Origin: CAZVWV01 sp964631745
Lineage (GTDB): Bacteria > Bdellovibrionota_C > UBA2361 > JBGSMV01
DNA: 20,551 nt
Direction of reading: 5' to 3'
Assembly: GCA_964631745.1 (NCBI GenBank)
Contig: CAZVWV010000062.1
Location: 1 to 20,551, forward strand
The notes beneath the pieces were generated by a model. The model worked only from the letters and a program-made list of their open reading frames with translations. It searched no databases and was not told the DNA's origin. Both the position numbers and the translations under genes were made by a program. Of the stretch, positions 7,800 through 15,183 are shown one piece after another (within the stretch, counting starts at the first letter, position 1; each line of letters begins with the position of its first letter).

Positions 7800-7976
7800 A
7801 GAATTATTTCTAGTGTAGCGTCGTAAGGCCATCTTACGCCCGCCAACCTTGGCCAGGATTTGCGAAAGATCGGTTCCCGCAAGGTCTCTGAGAGGAGAAG
7901 TTAGCGGACCAAAATTGCCGCCGGGTTAGATGTTATTTAAAAAAGCCGCTGCCGTTAACTTAACCGGCCTTTTCTT
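7800..7976 (+). other. Hairpin-rich intergenic segment, possible small RNA
   Basis: No ORF covers this stretch between two divergent genes. Several stems can be drawn in order on the plus strand: CGTAAG/CTTACG (7822-7838), TTGCG/CGCAA (7860-7882) and GGTC/GACC (7883-7909). It ends in the terminator-like hairpin listed next. It lies 35-210 bp before the small coiled-coil gene, so it could be a leader instead of a free RNA. It matches no riboswitch or housekeeping RNA that I know. Confidence 0.25.
7939..7976. terminator. Candidate bidirectional intrinsic terminator
   Basis: GCCGTTAACTTAACCGGC (7951-7968) can fold with GCCG/CGGC and TT/AA pairing around a bulge. It is followed on the plus strand by CTTTTCTT and flanked upstream by AAAAAA (7939-7944), which supplies a T run for the minus strand. 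The stem is modest. Confidence 0.4.
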
Positions 7977-8010
7977 GCATTGATGTTTTTCTTGTGAGAG
8001 CATTATTCGC

Positions 8011-8241
8011 ATGAAACTTACAAACGAAGACCTGATTGCAATACAGTCGCTGCTACGTCCGCTCGAAGATAGAATTTTAAAACTTGAAGAAAGAGTCAAT
8101 GAACGTTTTGATACTACGGATCAGAACTTCGACGCTTTGTTCAAAAGAGATGAGACCAATCAGCAGGAATATTCGGTCATTTCAAACCAAATTTCACGGT
8201 TGGAAGAGAGGGTCTCCTCTCTGGAAGGGGAGAAGCATTAA
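8011..8241 (+). CDS. Small coiled-coil protein, 76 aa
   Basis: This is a short soluble protein made almost wholly of charged heptads (LKLEERVNERFDTTDQN; ISRLEERVSSLEGEK), predicted to be a coiled coil throughout. It has no cysteine, no membrane segment and no known motif. Such proteins often act as assembly or scaffold partners, but nothing here indicates which. Only a weak purine stretch (GAGAG) precedes the ATG, at a long distance. It has no same-strand partner nearby; the stretch downstream to radD looks non-coding. Confidence 0.55.
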   Translation: MKLTNEDLIAIQSLLRPLEDRILKLEERVNERFDTTDQNFDALFKRDETNQQEYSVISNQISRLEERVSSLEGEKH

Positions 8242-8316
8242 GTTCGCGCCGTACTCTTCTTGAAAGCGCGCGGGCCAGGCTCGTGGTAGTTCGTCCCTGA
8301 GGTGGTAGACGAGCTG

Positions 8317-8499
8317 CTACGGAGCACTTTCCGTTGGATCCCGGCGGGGCGGTAGTGCTGCAAACTCGACCGGGTGCTGTTCCAGGTCGTGTCGCGGGAC
8401 ACATAGAGCTAAAACTACTGCGGCGCTCAAAACAACGGGCGCCAGAACCCAGAAAAATCCGTCTACACCCCCCCCACCACAATAGCGGCCCCACAACAC
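8317..8499 (-). pseudogene. Possible relic of a membrane transporter C-terminus
   Basis: The 278-bp stretch 8242-8519 before radD has no intact gene and looks more GC-rich than its surroundings. One minus-strand frame reads like the end of an MFS-type transporter: a hydrophobic segment (FFWVLAPVVLSAAVVLALCV) followed by PRHDLEQHPVE and a stop. On the 5' side of that fragment there is a run of eight G on the minus strand (C8 at 8468-8475) and the frame soon breaks. This may be a decayed fragment or a chance hydrophobic ORF. Confidence 0.25.
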
Positions 8500-8519
8500 T
8501 TCTGCTATAACACCTCGCT

Positions 8520-10247
8520 ATGTACCAGCTCAGGCCATATCAAAAGGATGCAGTCGAGGCCACCTTGCGGCATTTTAGAAAATCTAAGGACCCGGCAGTT
8601 ATTGTACTGCCTACGGGGGCGGGCAAGAGCTTGGTGATTGCCGAGCTGGCTAAGATCGCGCGGGGGCGTGTGCTGGTGTTGGCGCATGTTAAAGAGTTGG
8701 TTGAGCAGAATTCTTCGAAGTTTACCTCGTATGGATTGAATGCCGGAATCTATTCGGCCGGACTGAATCAGAAAGATATTAGCGGTAAAGTTATCTTTGG
8801 CAGTATTCAGTCGGTTGCTCGCGCTGAGGATGAATTTTTTAGCGATTTCTCGCTGCTGGTTATAGACGAGTGTCACCGCGTGCCTGCCGAAATCGACACT
8901 CAGTATGCACAAGTGATTCAGAAAATTAAAAGTGCCAGTCCTGAGATCTGTGTCTTGGGCTTAACGGCCACGCCCTACCGATTAGATACCGGCTGGATTT
9001 ACCAATTCAATTACAAGGGTTTTATCTGTGCGGTTGAAGCGCGCTTTTTCAAGAAATGCATCTTTGAGATCACCTTAAGGCAGATGATTGAAGGCGGTTT
9101 CTTGACCACGCCCGTCCAGATAGATGCGCCTGTGGCCAGTTATGATTTCTCAAGTTTGAAGCTTCAATCCGGAAGTGAATCCTACAGCTTGGCAGAGATT
9201 GAAGCTATTTTGAAAGACCAATCCCGCATTACCCCAGTCATTATTGAAAACATCGTGGAGATGGCAAAAAATAGGGAAGGGGTGATGATCTTTACCGCCT
9301 CGGTGCGCCATGCCGCTGAGATTTTAAATTATCTGCCCGCCCAAAGCGCCGGATTGGTAGTGGGGGACACGCCCGCAGCTGAGCGTGACGCCATTATCTC
9401 TCAGTTCGTCTCCAGGAAGATAAAGTATTTAGTGAATGTCTCGGTATTAACAACGGGATTTGATGCGCCACATGTAGATCTAATAGCAATTTTGCGTCCG
9501 ACCGAATCCGTGAGTCTATATCAACAGATTGTCGGGAGAGGGCTAAGACTCTTTCCCGGGAAACACGATTGCCTGGTGCTGGATTACACCGGTGTGCCCC
9601 ACGATATCTATAGCCCCCAGATCCACGAACGAAAGCCCACTTCTGAATCGGTGCCGGTTAAGGTGAGTTGTCCACGCTGTGAGCATGTTAATTCCTTTTG
9701 GGGGATTAGGGACGAAGCCGGCGCGCTTCTAGAACATTTTGGTAAAACATGTGTAGGCGCCGTTGAAAATCCAGAGAATGGGGATCTCGTGCCATGCGGA
9801 TTCCGTTACCGTTTTGTGCTGTGCGACCGCTGTGGTTCCGAAAATGATTATGGCGCCAGCAAATGTGCCAAGTGCGGGGAAATATTAATCGACGATGAAG
9901 CCAAGATTAGAGAAGCCATGTCGCTTAAGGATGCCCACGTAATGCAGCCAGATTCGATGACCCTTGAGAAGAAGGTCGACAAACGCGGGGTAGAACGCTT
10001 GGAAATACGTTACTATGACCTAAACGCGCAACATCTGAGTGAGATCTATTTTTTTGGCTCATCCCAAGATTTAAAGGTTTTTTATTACAACTTTTTGCGA
10101 ATGCACAACCGTCTTCCGGAGCGTAAGCTCGAGATCACGAGCATCGACGAGGCTGTTCGACATAGAGAGCTCTTTAGGCTACCGCTGTACGTGATTGCCA
10201 GGAAGCAGAAGCAGTACTGGAGAATTCGTGAGAAGGTGTTTCAGTAG
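8520..10247 (+). CDS. radD: RadD-family DNA repair helicase
   Basis: This 575-residue superfamily 2 protein matches E. coli RadD (YejH, about 586 aa) along its whole length as I recall it. It has a Q-like motif (LRPYQKDAV), Walker A PTGAGKS (31-37), DECH (116-119), LTATP (148-152) and TTGFDAPHVD (311-320). Motif VI is QIVGRGLR (336-343). Two zinc-finger-like clusters follow: Cys384, 387, 411 and 426, then Cys435, 438, 449 and 452. RadD helps recombinational repair and RecA-mediated strand exchange and interacts with SSB in E. coli. The start is fixed by the family N-terminus, because LRPYQ begins at residue 4. No ribosome binding site is evident. It is convergent with the next gene, 42 bp away. 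Confidence 0.92.
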   Translation: MYQLRPYQKDAVEATLRHFRKSKDPAVIVLPTGAGKSLVIAELAKIARGRVLVLAHVKELVEQNSSKFTSYGLNAGIYSAGLNQKDISGKVIFGSIQSVARAEDEFFSDFSLLVIDECHRVPAEIDTQYAQVIQKIKSASPEICVLGLTATPYRLDTGWIYQFNYKGFICAVEARFFKKCIFEITLRQMIEGGFLTTPVQIDAPVASYDFSSLKLQSGSESYSLAEIEAILKDQSRITPVIIENIVEMAKNREGVMIFTASVRHAAEILNYLPAQSAGLVVGDTPAAERDAIISQFVSRKIKYLVNVSVLTTGFDAPHVDLIAILRPTESVSLYQQIVGRGLRLFPGKHDCLVLDYTGVPHDIYSPQIHERKPTSESVPVKVSCPRCEHVNSFWGIRDEAGALLEHFGKTCVGAVENPENGDLVPCGFRYRFVLCDRCGSENDYGASKCAKCGEILIDDEAKIREAMSLKDAHVMQPDSMTLEKKVDKRGVERLEIRYYDLNAQHLSEIYFFGSSQDLKVFYYNFLRMHNRLPERKLEITSIDEAVRHRELFRLPLYVIARKQKQYWRIREKVFQ

Positions 10248-10289
10248 TCGTTGAGAAACTTATGTATCCGAAGAAGGTTCTTGCACAAG

Positions 10290-12044
10290 CTATTTCAAAG
10301 AACTAGCCGCGGGGGCAAGCCGGTCCAAAAAAGCGCGCGCTTTCTGTGGATTGCCGGTTCCGTTCAGCGCTTGCTTTTTCCAGGTTTCGTAGGCGATTTT
10401 GTTTCCAGGATTTCTGCGAGAGAGAACCGTACCGAAATAATCCTTCTCGTCGCCAGTGGTGATATCTCCGAGCGGTGATTCAATCGTCAAAGTTCTTAGA
10501 TTTAGGCGCCAAGAACTAGTTGGGTCCATTACGTCAGTAGGTGGGGCAAAGCCGAATCTGGCAAAGCTTGATCCATAAAGCATGTTTTTGCCGACATCTC
10601 CTTCTTGGTCTCTTAAAGCTGTTTGGGCTTCGTCGCTAATTCCCCGAATTTCACCAAATCCAGCAACTCTAGCCCATTTTATTGATGCGGCAACAACCGC
10701 ATCGATTGGCCCGAGGCCACCGAAGTCATGCTTAAATCTTTCGCGCTGCGCATCGAGAGCGGTCCGAGCAGCCGGTTGCAAACTCTCGTAGCTTAGATCT
10801 CTAGAGAGATTCAGGGCCTCTGAAATAACCCTGAATCTTTGCGCTAGCCCGAGCTGTTGCGACCTCGCATGGAGACGCATAGCTTCCGTATTACGAAGCT
10901 TGACAACTAGGCCGTCCGGCGAGGCTCCTTGCATTATAACAATCTCAAGCACGTTGTTATTTAAGAAATTCAGGCCGACCCGCGCGACCTCACCATCTTC
11001 ATCGAGTGCGTTAGCATCACTTTCATAAATTCCAATTTGAACACCGGACGCATACTCGTGTTTCCCGCGCTCTAGCACCAACGCCCACTCTGATTGGTCG
11101 TCCGGTTTTGGCGCGATTGGTAATACTAGCTTCTCCTTGTTAGAGAGTAAGGAATGGGCGCGATCTCCAAAAAGTTCAGCATACGTTTCTAGATTGGATG
11201 TGATTGTACGCAGAAAGTCATCTCCCGAGCGACAGTTGCCGAGGATGAAATGTCTCGAAAGTCTGAATTCCCACAGCATAGGCATGTCGTCTGATTGTAA
11301 ATCGGGCTGATTGACCACCTTCATATAAGCTGAAACGAGCGCCGGTATCGTGCTAACAGCTAAACCCTGATCTATCAAGTTAAGCCAGTAACAGTTTGAG
11401 AGCGCAGTCTTAAACGAAATCGTAACTGTACTCGGGAGGGGAGTATCATGGTGTTGTGCCCAACCTTTGCGTAATTGCCCATCCACCAAATCTTGCAATA
11501 AATCACCGAGTTCCCGATATAACCCCATGGGGGTATCCTCGTTAAGTTCTCCCACAACTTGCGCCTCATACTGCCGCTGTAACTTTGTGAATCGGCCCAA
11601 AAGATGGCGGTCGACAGAATGCTCCTCAAAGAGTGGGGCAATTACGTTAATCTTCTTTGCAAGTCGCTTAATTACTATGTTGTTCAGCTCGCGAACGGTG
11701 TCAGCTTCTTCCGGCTCACGGCGACCCTGTATGCACGCAAGTCGGTGTGCTTGGCATCGCGCAATAATATCTCTTAACCGTGCAGCTTCCTCGCTGTCGA
11801 TGTAGAGTCCCCGCCTGATTGCGTCGCAGTCATCCTCAACTTGCCTGGGGTGATAATCCCTGGCCCGCCGCCCCCTTGCGCCGGGAATGCCCATTCCTCG
11901 TCCCGGTATTTTTAAAGCATCGAAGACACCCTTTAAAGCGGGCGAGATACTTTCAAAGAGCTGGCCCAGCCGCTCCCGCATCCCCGAATCTTTGCCCGTG
12001 TTAGCCATATAGCTGTTATGCGGATTTAAGCCCGAATGAGACAT
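10290..12044 (-). CDS. Hypothetical protein, 584 aa
   Basis: I do not recognise this protein. It is soluble, with no signal peptide. Residues 1-60 are Gly/Arg-rich and probably disordered. Residues 60-220 are helical and charged. The C-terminal 250 residues look like a folded alpha/beta domain with conserved-looking patterns (FRLSRHFILGNCRSGDDFLRTI; AAASIKWARVAGFGEIRGIS; LYGSSFARFGFAPP). Some of these recall acyltransferase-like folds, but I cannot place it. Starts are possible at 12044, 12008 and 11981. AGGA directly abuts the ATG at 12044, which is too close, so the start is uncertain. The gene is monocistronic, and a complete MITE-like element lies 117 bp beyond its start codon. Confidence 0.6.
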   Translation of the reverse strand: MSHSGLNPHNSYMANTGKDSGMRERLGQLFESISPALKGVFDALKIPGRGMGIPGARGRRARDYHPRQVEDDCDAIRRGLYIDSEEAARLRDIIARCQAHRLACIQGRREPEEADTVRELNNIVIKRLAKKINVIAPLFEEHSVDRHLLGRFTKLQRQYEAQVVGELNEDTPMGLYRELGDLLQDLVDGQLRKGWAQHHDTPLPSTVTISFKTALSNCYWLNLIDQGLAVSTIPALVSAYMKVVNQPDLQSDDMPMLWEFRLSRHFILGNCRSGDDFLRTITSNLETYAELFGDRAHSLLSNKEKLVLPIAPKPDDQSEWALVLERGKHEYASGVQIGIYESDANALDEDGEVARVGLNFLNNNVLEIVIMQGASPDGLVVKLRNTEAMRLHARSQQLGLAQRFRVISEALNLSRDLSYESLQPAARTALDAQRERFKHDFGGLGPIDAVVAASIKWARVAGFGEIRGISDEAQTALRDQEGDVGKNMLYGSSFARFGFAPPTDVMDPTSSWRLNLRTLTIESPLGDITTGDEKDYFGTVLSRRNPGNKIAYETWKKQALNGTGNPQKARAFLDRLAPAASSLK

Positions 12045-12150
12045 TCCTAAAGCGACTATTCGTATCCGATTACAGATTTTCTCCCGCTGAGCAGAAGATA
12101 TTTAGGGGCATATTATCTTGAAATAACTGAATATAAGCACATGGTTTAGT

Positions 12151-12160
12151 CGACCAGGGG
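12151..12160. repeat. Left 10-bp target-site duplication
   Basis: CGACCAGGGG directly abuts the left end of the element at 12161 and is repeated exactly at 12348-12357. Confidence 0.75.
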
Positions 12161-12347
12161 TATCTGCTCAAAAACCCCGGGCGAAGCAGGGATATTAAGT
12201 AGCGCCGACGACTCGTCGGCCGGTGGTTATAGTGGCATTATCGTTTAGGGCGTAGCCACCACCAGCTCGCGCCGGCTGCTGCCTATCGGCCTAAGAACTT
12301 GTGCCTTGCGCCGCGTTTGTAATTTACCGGAGGTTTTTGAGCAGCTA
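12161..12347. mobile_element. Complete MITE-like element with inverted ends (copy B)
   Basis: This 187-bp non-coding element begins TATCTGCTCAAAAACCCCGG and ends with the inverse of TAGCTGCTCAAAAACC plus TCCGG, so its terminal inverted repeats are about 20 bp with two differences. Both ends directly abut the 10-bp duplication CGACCAGGGG. A strong internal hairpin, GCCGACGACTCGTCGGC, spans 12204-12220. It encodes no transposase, so it should depend on one elsewhere. It lies 19 bp past the argH stop and could act as that gene's 3' end. Half of it is repeated in reverse at 1-108. I do not recognise the terminal sequence. Duplications of 9-12 bp are known for IS4-like elements, which is only suggestive. 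Confidence 0.82.
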
Positions 12348-12357
12348 CGACCAGGGG
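12348..12357. repeat. Right 10-bp target-site duplication
   Basis: CGACCAGGGG directly follows the right element end at 12347 and is identical to 12151-12160. Confidence 0.75.
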
Positions 12358-12366
12358 AGTGATCTT

Positions 12367-13851
12367 TCAATTCCCCGCCACGATCCCCATAGCAGTACTC
12401 TTAGTAAGTTTATAAGCCTCCTCGAAGCGTCCTGACCATTTCGAAATTTGCGCCTCAAAATCTTTCAGGCGATTGTTTCTGGCTTGAAGTAGCCTATCTG
12501 TCTCGGCCAAACAGGTTCCGCCGATATGGGTGCGACGCTCCAAGGCAGACTCGATATTTATAGCCTGCTTCAACTCGGCCTGGCCGGCTTCAAGTTTAAC
12601 CCCTAAAGCTTGCGCCTCCTGGGGAAGGATTGAGATTGCATATTGCATGTCGGCGTTATTCTGAATGGCTTTGTCGACCGCGCTGCCTACCACCTTATAC
12701 ATCTGCCTGTACGGAATCTTAAAACGCTGCGCCAAAAAATCCGCCAGATCGGTGGTGATGGAAAAATTTGAATTCACGATCTCTAAAGCGCGGGCAGCAT
12801 TTACTTCGAGCGAAGCCGCCACGGTCTTTAGACTTGATAAAGCCGCCAATGTTTTTTCTATGGCTATATAGATAAATTCCTTGACTTCGCGGGAATCGCG
12901 GTTATATCCGCTTGGTAATTTCTGTAGCACGCCGGCGATGGCGAAGGTGCAGGCTGACACCTGAGCGCCAGTGCCGCGAATGAGCTCAAGCGCATCCGGA
13001 TTCCGTTTTTGCGCCATGACGGAGCTTCCGGTGATGGGGTGCAAGCGCTGTGCGACGTTGTCCCCGAGCGTTACCAGTCCGTATTCAAAGGTCGTGTAAA
13101 GCATCAGATCGGAGGCAATCTTACCGGTCAAGAGCGTCAATTCCTGCAGCAAATTTGCAAAATTAAGCTGCAAAAACCCGCGTTGAGAGATTGCGTCCAA
13201 GGGCATCTCCCAAACTTCTTCAAAACCGAGCAACTTGGCCGAATAGCTTCGATCGATTGGCCACGAGGTCCCATAAGACTCGACCGCGCCAAGTGGTGAG
13301 CGGTCGAATCTGTTGAGTAACTGCAAGAGTGCCTGGCCCACCGAAAATAAACTGTCAGTATAGCTCATGCACCAATGACTAAAGCGCGTGGGTTTTGCCG
13401 GTTGCATGTGGGTATACCCGGGGAAAGGCGTCTGACGCTCCCTGGCGGCCAGCGCTTGGAAGCCCGCGCAAACGGCCTTTACCTCACCCGCAACTAGTAC
13501 GACTTGCTCCCTCAGATAAAGTGTTTCGGCGGTCATGACCTGATCGTTTCGGCTGCGCGCAGTGTGAAGCGATAAACCCGCCTCTTGACCGGCAAGTTCC
13601 ACTACCGACGCTTCAAGGCTAAGCTGGGTGCCTTTGCCAGGATCAAATTTTAGCGCGCCGTTTATGGCGAGCTTCTCAAGTTCCAAGAGAGCGGAGATAA
13701 TCTTCGCGGCCTTGGCTGCATCGATAATGCAGCATTTTTGAAGCATACAGGCATGCGCTAAGGAGCCCCAGATGTCATATTGCGCCATTACGGTATCAAT
13801 CTGTAGCTGGGTCTTTGAGACAATTAACTCCTGAATATTAGAGTTTAACAT
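12367..13851 (-). CDS. argH: Argininosuccinate lyase
   Basis: This enzyme catalyses the last step of arginine synthesis, splitting argininosuccinate into arginine and fumarate. From the ATG at 13851 it has 494 residues, within the usual range. Family motifs are visible: HTARSRNDQV (about 96-105), GYTHMQPAKP (145-154, with the catalytic His) and the signature serine loop GSSVMAQKRNPD (275-286). The loop usually reads GSSxMPQK, so Ala replaces Pro here. GYTHMQPAKPTRFSHW recalls Bacteroidota-type sequences more than enterobacterial ones. GAGG lies 7 bp before the ATG; an in-frame GTG at 13863 is less likely. It overlaps the end of argG by 14 bp, so the two are translationally coupled. Confidence 0.93.
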   Translation of the reverse strand: MLNSNIQELIVSKTQLQIDTVMAQYDIWGSLAHACMLQKCCIIDAAKAAKIISALLELEKLAINGALKFDPGKGTQLSLEASVVELAGQEAGLSLHTARSRNDQVMTAETLYLREQVVLVAGEVKAVCAGFQALAARERQTPFPGYTHMQPAKPTRFSHWCMSYTDSLFSVGQALLQLLNRFDRSPLGAVESYGTSWPIDRSYSAKLLGFEEVWEMPLDAISQRGFLQLNFANLLQELTLLTGKIASDLMLYTTFEYGLVTLGDNVAQRLHPITGSSVMAQKRNPDALELIRGTGAQVSACTFAIAGVLQKLPSGYNRDSREVKEFIYIAIEKTLAALSSLKTVAASLEVNAARALEIVNSNFSITTDLADFLAQRFKIPYRQMYKVVGSAVDKAIQNNADMQYAISILPQEAQALGVKLEAGQAELKQAINIESALERRTHIGGTCLAETDRLLQARNNRLKDFEAQISKWSGRFEEAYKLTKSTAMGIVAGN

Positions 13852-15028
13852 TGCGGGCCTCACTTAAGCTGTTTTGAATTCCAGAGATCTTACAGAATCC
13901 GCGCGCATCCGCAGGGCTCCAAAGTTTTGAGCCTTCCCCGTAAGCGGCCCTTGCGTTAATCAGGGAATACTCGCTTCGCACCCCCAGCACTTCAAAATGC
14001 CCACCGGCCAAACGCAACTTAGCTTCACCCGTAACAAACTTTTGCGAAGAGTTTAACAAAGCCTCTAAGTCTCGCATGACAGGATTAGACCACTGTCCTT
14101 CATGCAGAAACATCCCGTATTGCTCCGCGGCCTGACTTTTAATCATCTGTTGCCACTTTGTAAGGGTAATCTTCTCAAGTTCCCGGTGGGCGTTAATAAC
14201 CATCAGGAGTCCCGGGGCTTCGAAAGCGATCCTACCTTTAATGCCGAGAATTGTATCTCCGATATGCACTCCCCGGCCAATTCTATGAGCGCCGCCGATC
14301 TGATTTAGCTGAGAAAGCAAGAGATGCGCCTCGATTTTTTGATCGTTAAGGGCTACAGGAATGCCGCCATCAAATTTAAGCACTATATCCTCGGCCGCAC
14401 GCTCAGATTTTGGCTCAGTATAAGCATCGTTTGGCACGGCTTCCCAAGCGTCGTGAATCTGGCCACCACCGATTGTCGTGCCCAAAAGGCCCATATTAAT
14501 AGAATATTTTTTATGGCTTTTTTCGACCTTAAATCCGCGCTCCTCGATATAAGCAATCTCATGTTCCCTAGATAAGGCTAGATCGCGAATTGGCGCGATA
14601 ATCTCCATTCCCGGGGCGCTTGCGCCGATTTGAATATCAAAACGCACCTGATCGTTCCCGGCGCCGGTGCAACCGTGCGCCACGCTTGAAGCCTCCCAGC
14701 TTTTTGCGATCTTGGTGAGCTCTCTCGCTTGAATCACGCGCTCCGCACCGACGCACAGCGGATAAACACCGCCACGAAGCACGTTCCCCTTGATTATGTA
14801 AGCGATGAAATCTCTGAATAGCTCTGCGCGTGCGTCAAGGGTCCAGTGCTTGCTTGAGCCAAGCTCGTATGCGCGCGTTTCGATGGCCGTAAGCTCTTCT
14901 GAGCTGAACCCACCGGTATCAACGGTCAAGGTACCGACTTCATACCCCAGCTCCTTTAGGTGCAACAAGCAAAAGCTGGTATCAAGTCCGCCGGAAAATG
15001 CGAGCATGGTTTTTTTGCTATTATTCAT
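13838..15028 (-). CDS. argG: Argininosuccinate synthase
   Basis: This enzyme joins citrulline and aspartate to argininosuccinate using ATP. From the ATG at 15028 the product has 396 residues, the family norm. The pyrophosphatase loop LAFSGGLDTS is at residues 9-18 as expected. Other recognisable stretches are VDTGGF, VAHGCTGAGNDQVRF, KKYSINMGLLGTTIGGG and YSLINARAAYGEG. The frame stays open to 15130, but the added residues would run through the operator and -10 region and resemble no ArgG, so I reject that longer start. No strong ribosome binding site precedes 15028. TVDTGGFSSEELTAIE and the SFC following SGGLDT resemble Bacteroidota ArgG from memory. Confidence 0.93.
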   Translation of the reverse strand: MNNSKKTMLAFSGGLDTSFCLLHLKELGYEVGTLTVDTGGFSSEELTAIETRAYELGSSKHWTLDARAELFRDFIAYIIKGNVLRGGVYPLCVGAERVIQARELTKIAKSWEASSVAHGCTGAGNDQVRFDIQIGASAPGMEIIAPIRDLALSREHEIAYIEERGFKVEKSHKKYSINMGLLGTTIGGGQIHDAWEAVPNDAYTEPKSERAAEDIVLKFDGGIPVALNDQKIEAHLLLSQLNQIGGAHRIGRGVHIGDTILGIKGRIAFEAPGLLMVINAHRELEKITLTKWQQMIKSQAAEQYGMFLHEGQWSNPVMRDLEALLNSSQKFVTGEAKLRLAGGHFEVLGVRSEYSLINARAAYGEGSKLWSPADARGFCKISGIQNSLSEARNVKL

Positions 15029-15083
15029 GAGATTGAGAGTTGCATAGTCGCCCACGAGAATGCAAGTGCTACAAGGGTCAATC

Positions 15084-15099
15084 TGTCTGCCTGCCGACA
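15084..15099. promoter_or_regulatory. Candidate operator 2, TGTC-N8-GACA
   Basis: TGTC TGCCTGCC GACA, flanked by C and G so that the arms are CTGTC/GACAG. It overlaps the predicted argG transcription start near 15095. It shares arm sequence and spacing with the palindrome at 15114 and starts exactly 30 bp from it. Confidence 0.5.
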
Positions 15100-15101
15100 G
15101 A

Positions 15102-15130
15102 ATTAAACATGGGTGTCCTATATAGGACAA
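15102..15130 (-). promoter_or_regulatory. Likely argGH promoter
   Basis: On the minus strand, -35 TTGTCC (15125-15130), a 17-bp spacer and -10 TTTAAT (15102-15107) match sigma70 at four and five of six positions. The palindrome at 15114-15129 covers most of the -35 and spacer. An alternative pair, TTGTAA then 16 bp then TATATA, would place the -10 inside that palindrome. Confidence 0.55.
15114..15129. promoter_or_regulatory. Candidate operator 1, perfect 16-bp palindrome
   Basis: TGTCCTATATAGGACA is a perfect palindrome of the form TGTC-N8-GACA in the divergent arginine intergenic region. It does not resemble the E. coli ARG box. A third TGTC (15134) lies 20 bp further on, with GACA at 15150 inside the opposite promoter. 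Confidence 0.65.
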
Positions 15131-15147
15131 ATCTGTCTAGTTACAAA

Positions 15148-15176
15148 TTGACATGCCAAGCCTTTGCATGGAATAT
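15148..15176 (+). promoter_or_regulatory. Promoter of the rightward arginine operon
   Basis: A perfect -35 TTGACA (15148-15153) is followed by 17 bp and a weak -10, GAATAT (15171-15176), with TATATG overlapping it. The spacer contains the inverted arms CATGC/GCATG (15152-15170). With this -10 the transcript would start near 15183, right at the ATG at 15184. Confidence 0.45.
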
Positions 15177-15183
15177 ATGACCT

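Noticed and set aside
8177..8494. An Arg/Pro-rich minus-strand ORF of about 105 codons as a real gene
   Set aside because: Its composition is that of a random frame in GC-rich DNA, it overlaps the coiled-coil gene, and no start signal is present.
10248..10289. A terminator between radD and the convergent unknown gene
   Set aside because: No stem followed by a T run can be drawn in the 42 bp available.
15028..15130. A longer argG start using the open frame up to 15130
   Set aside because: The extra 34 residues match nothing in ArgG, and the region carries the promoter and operators.
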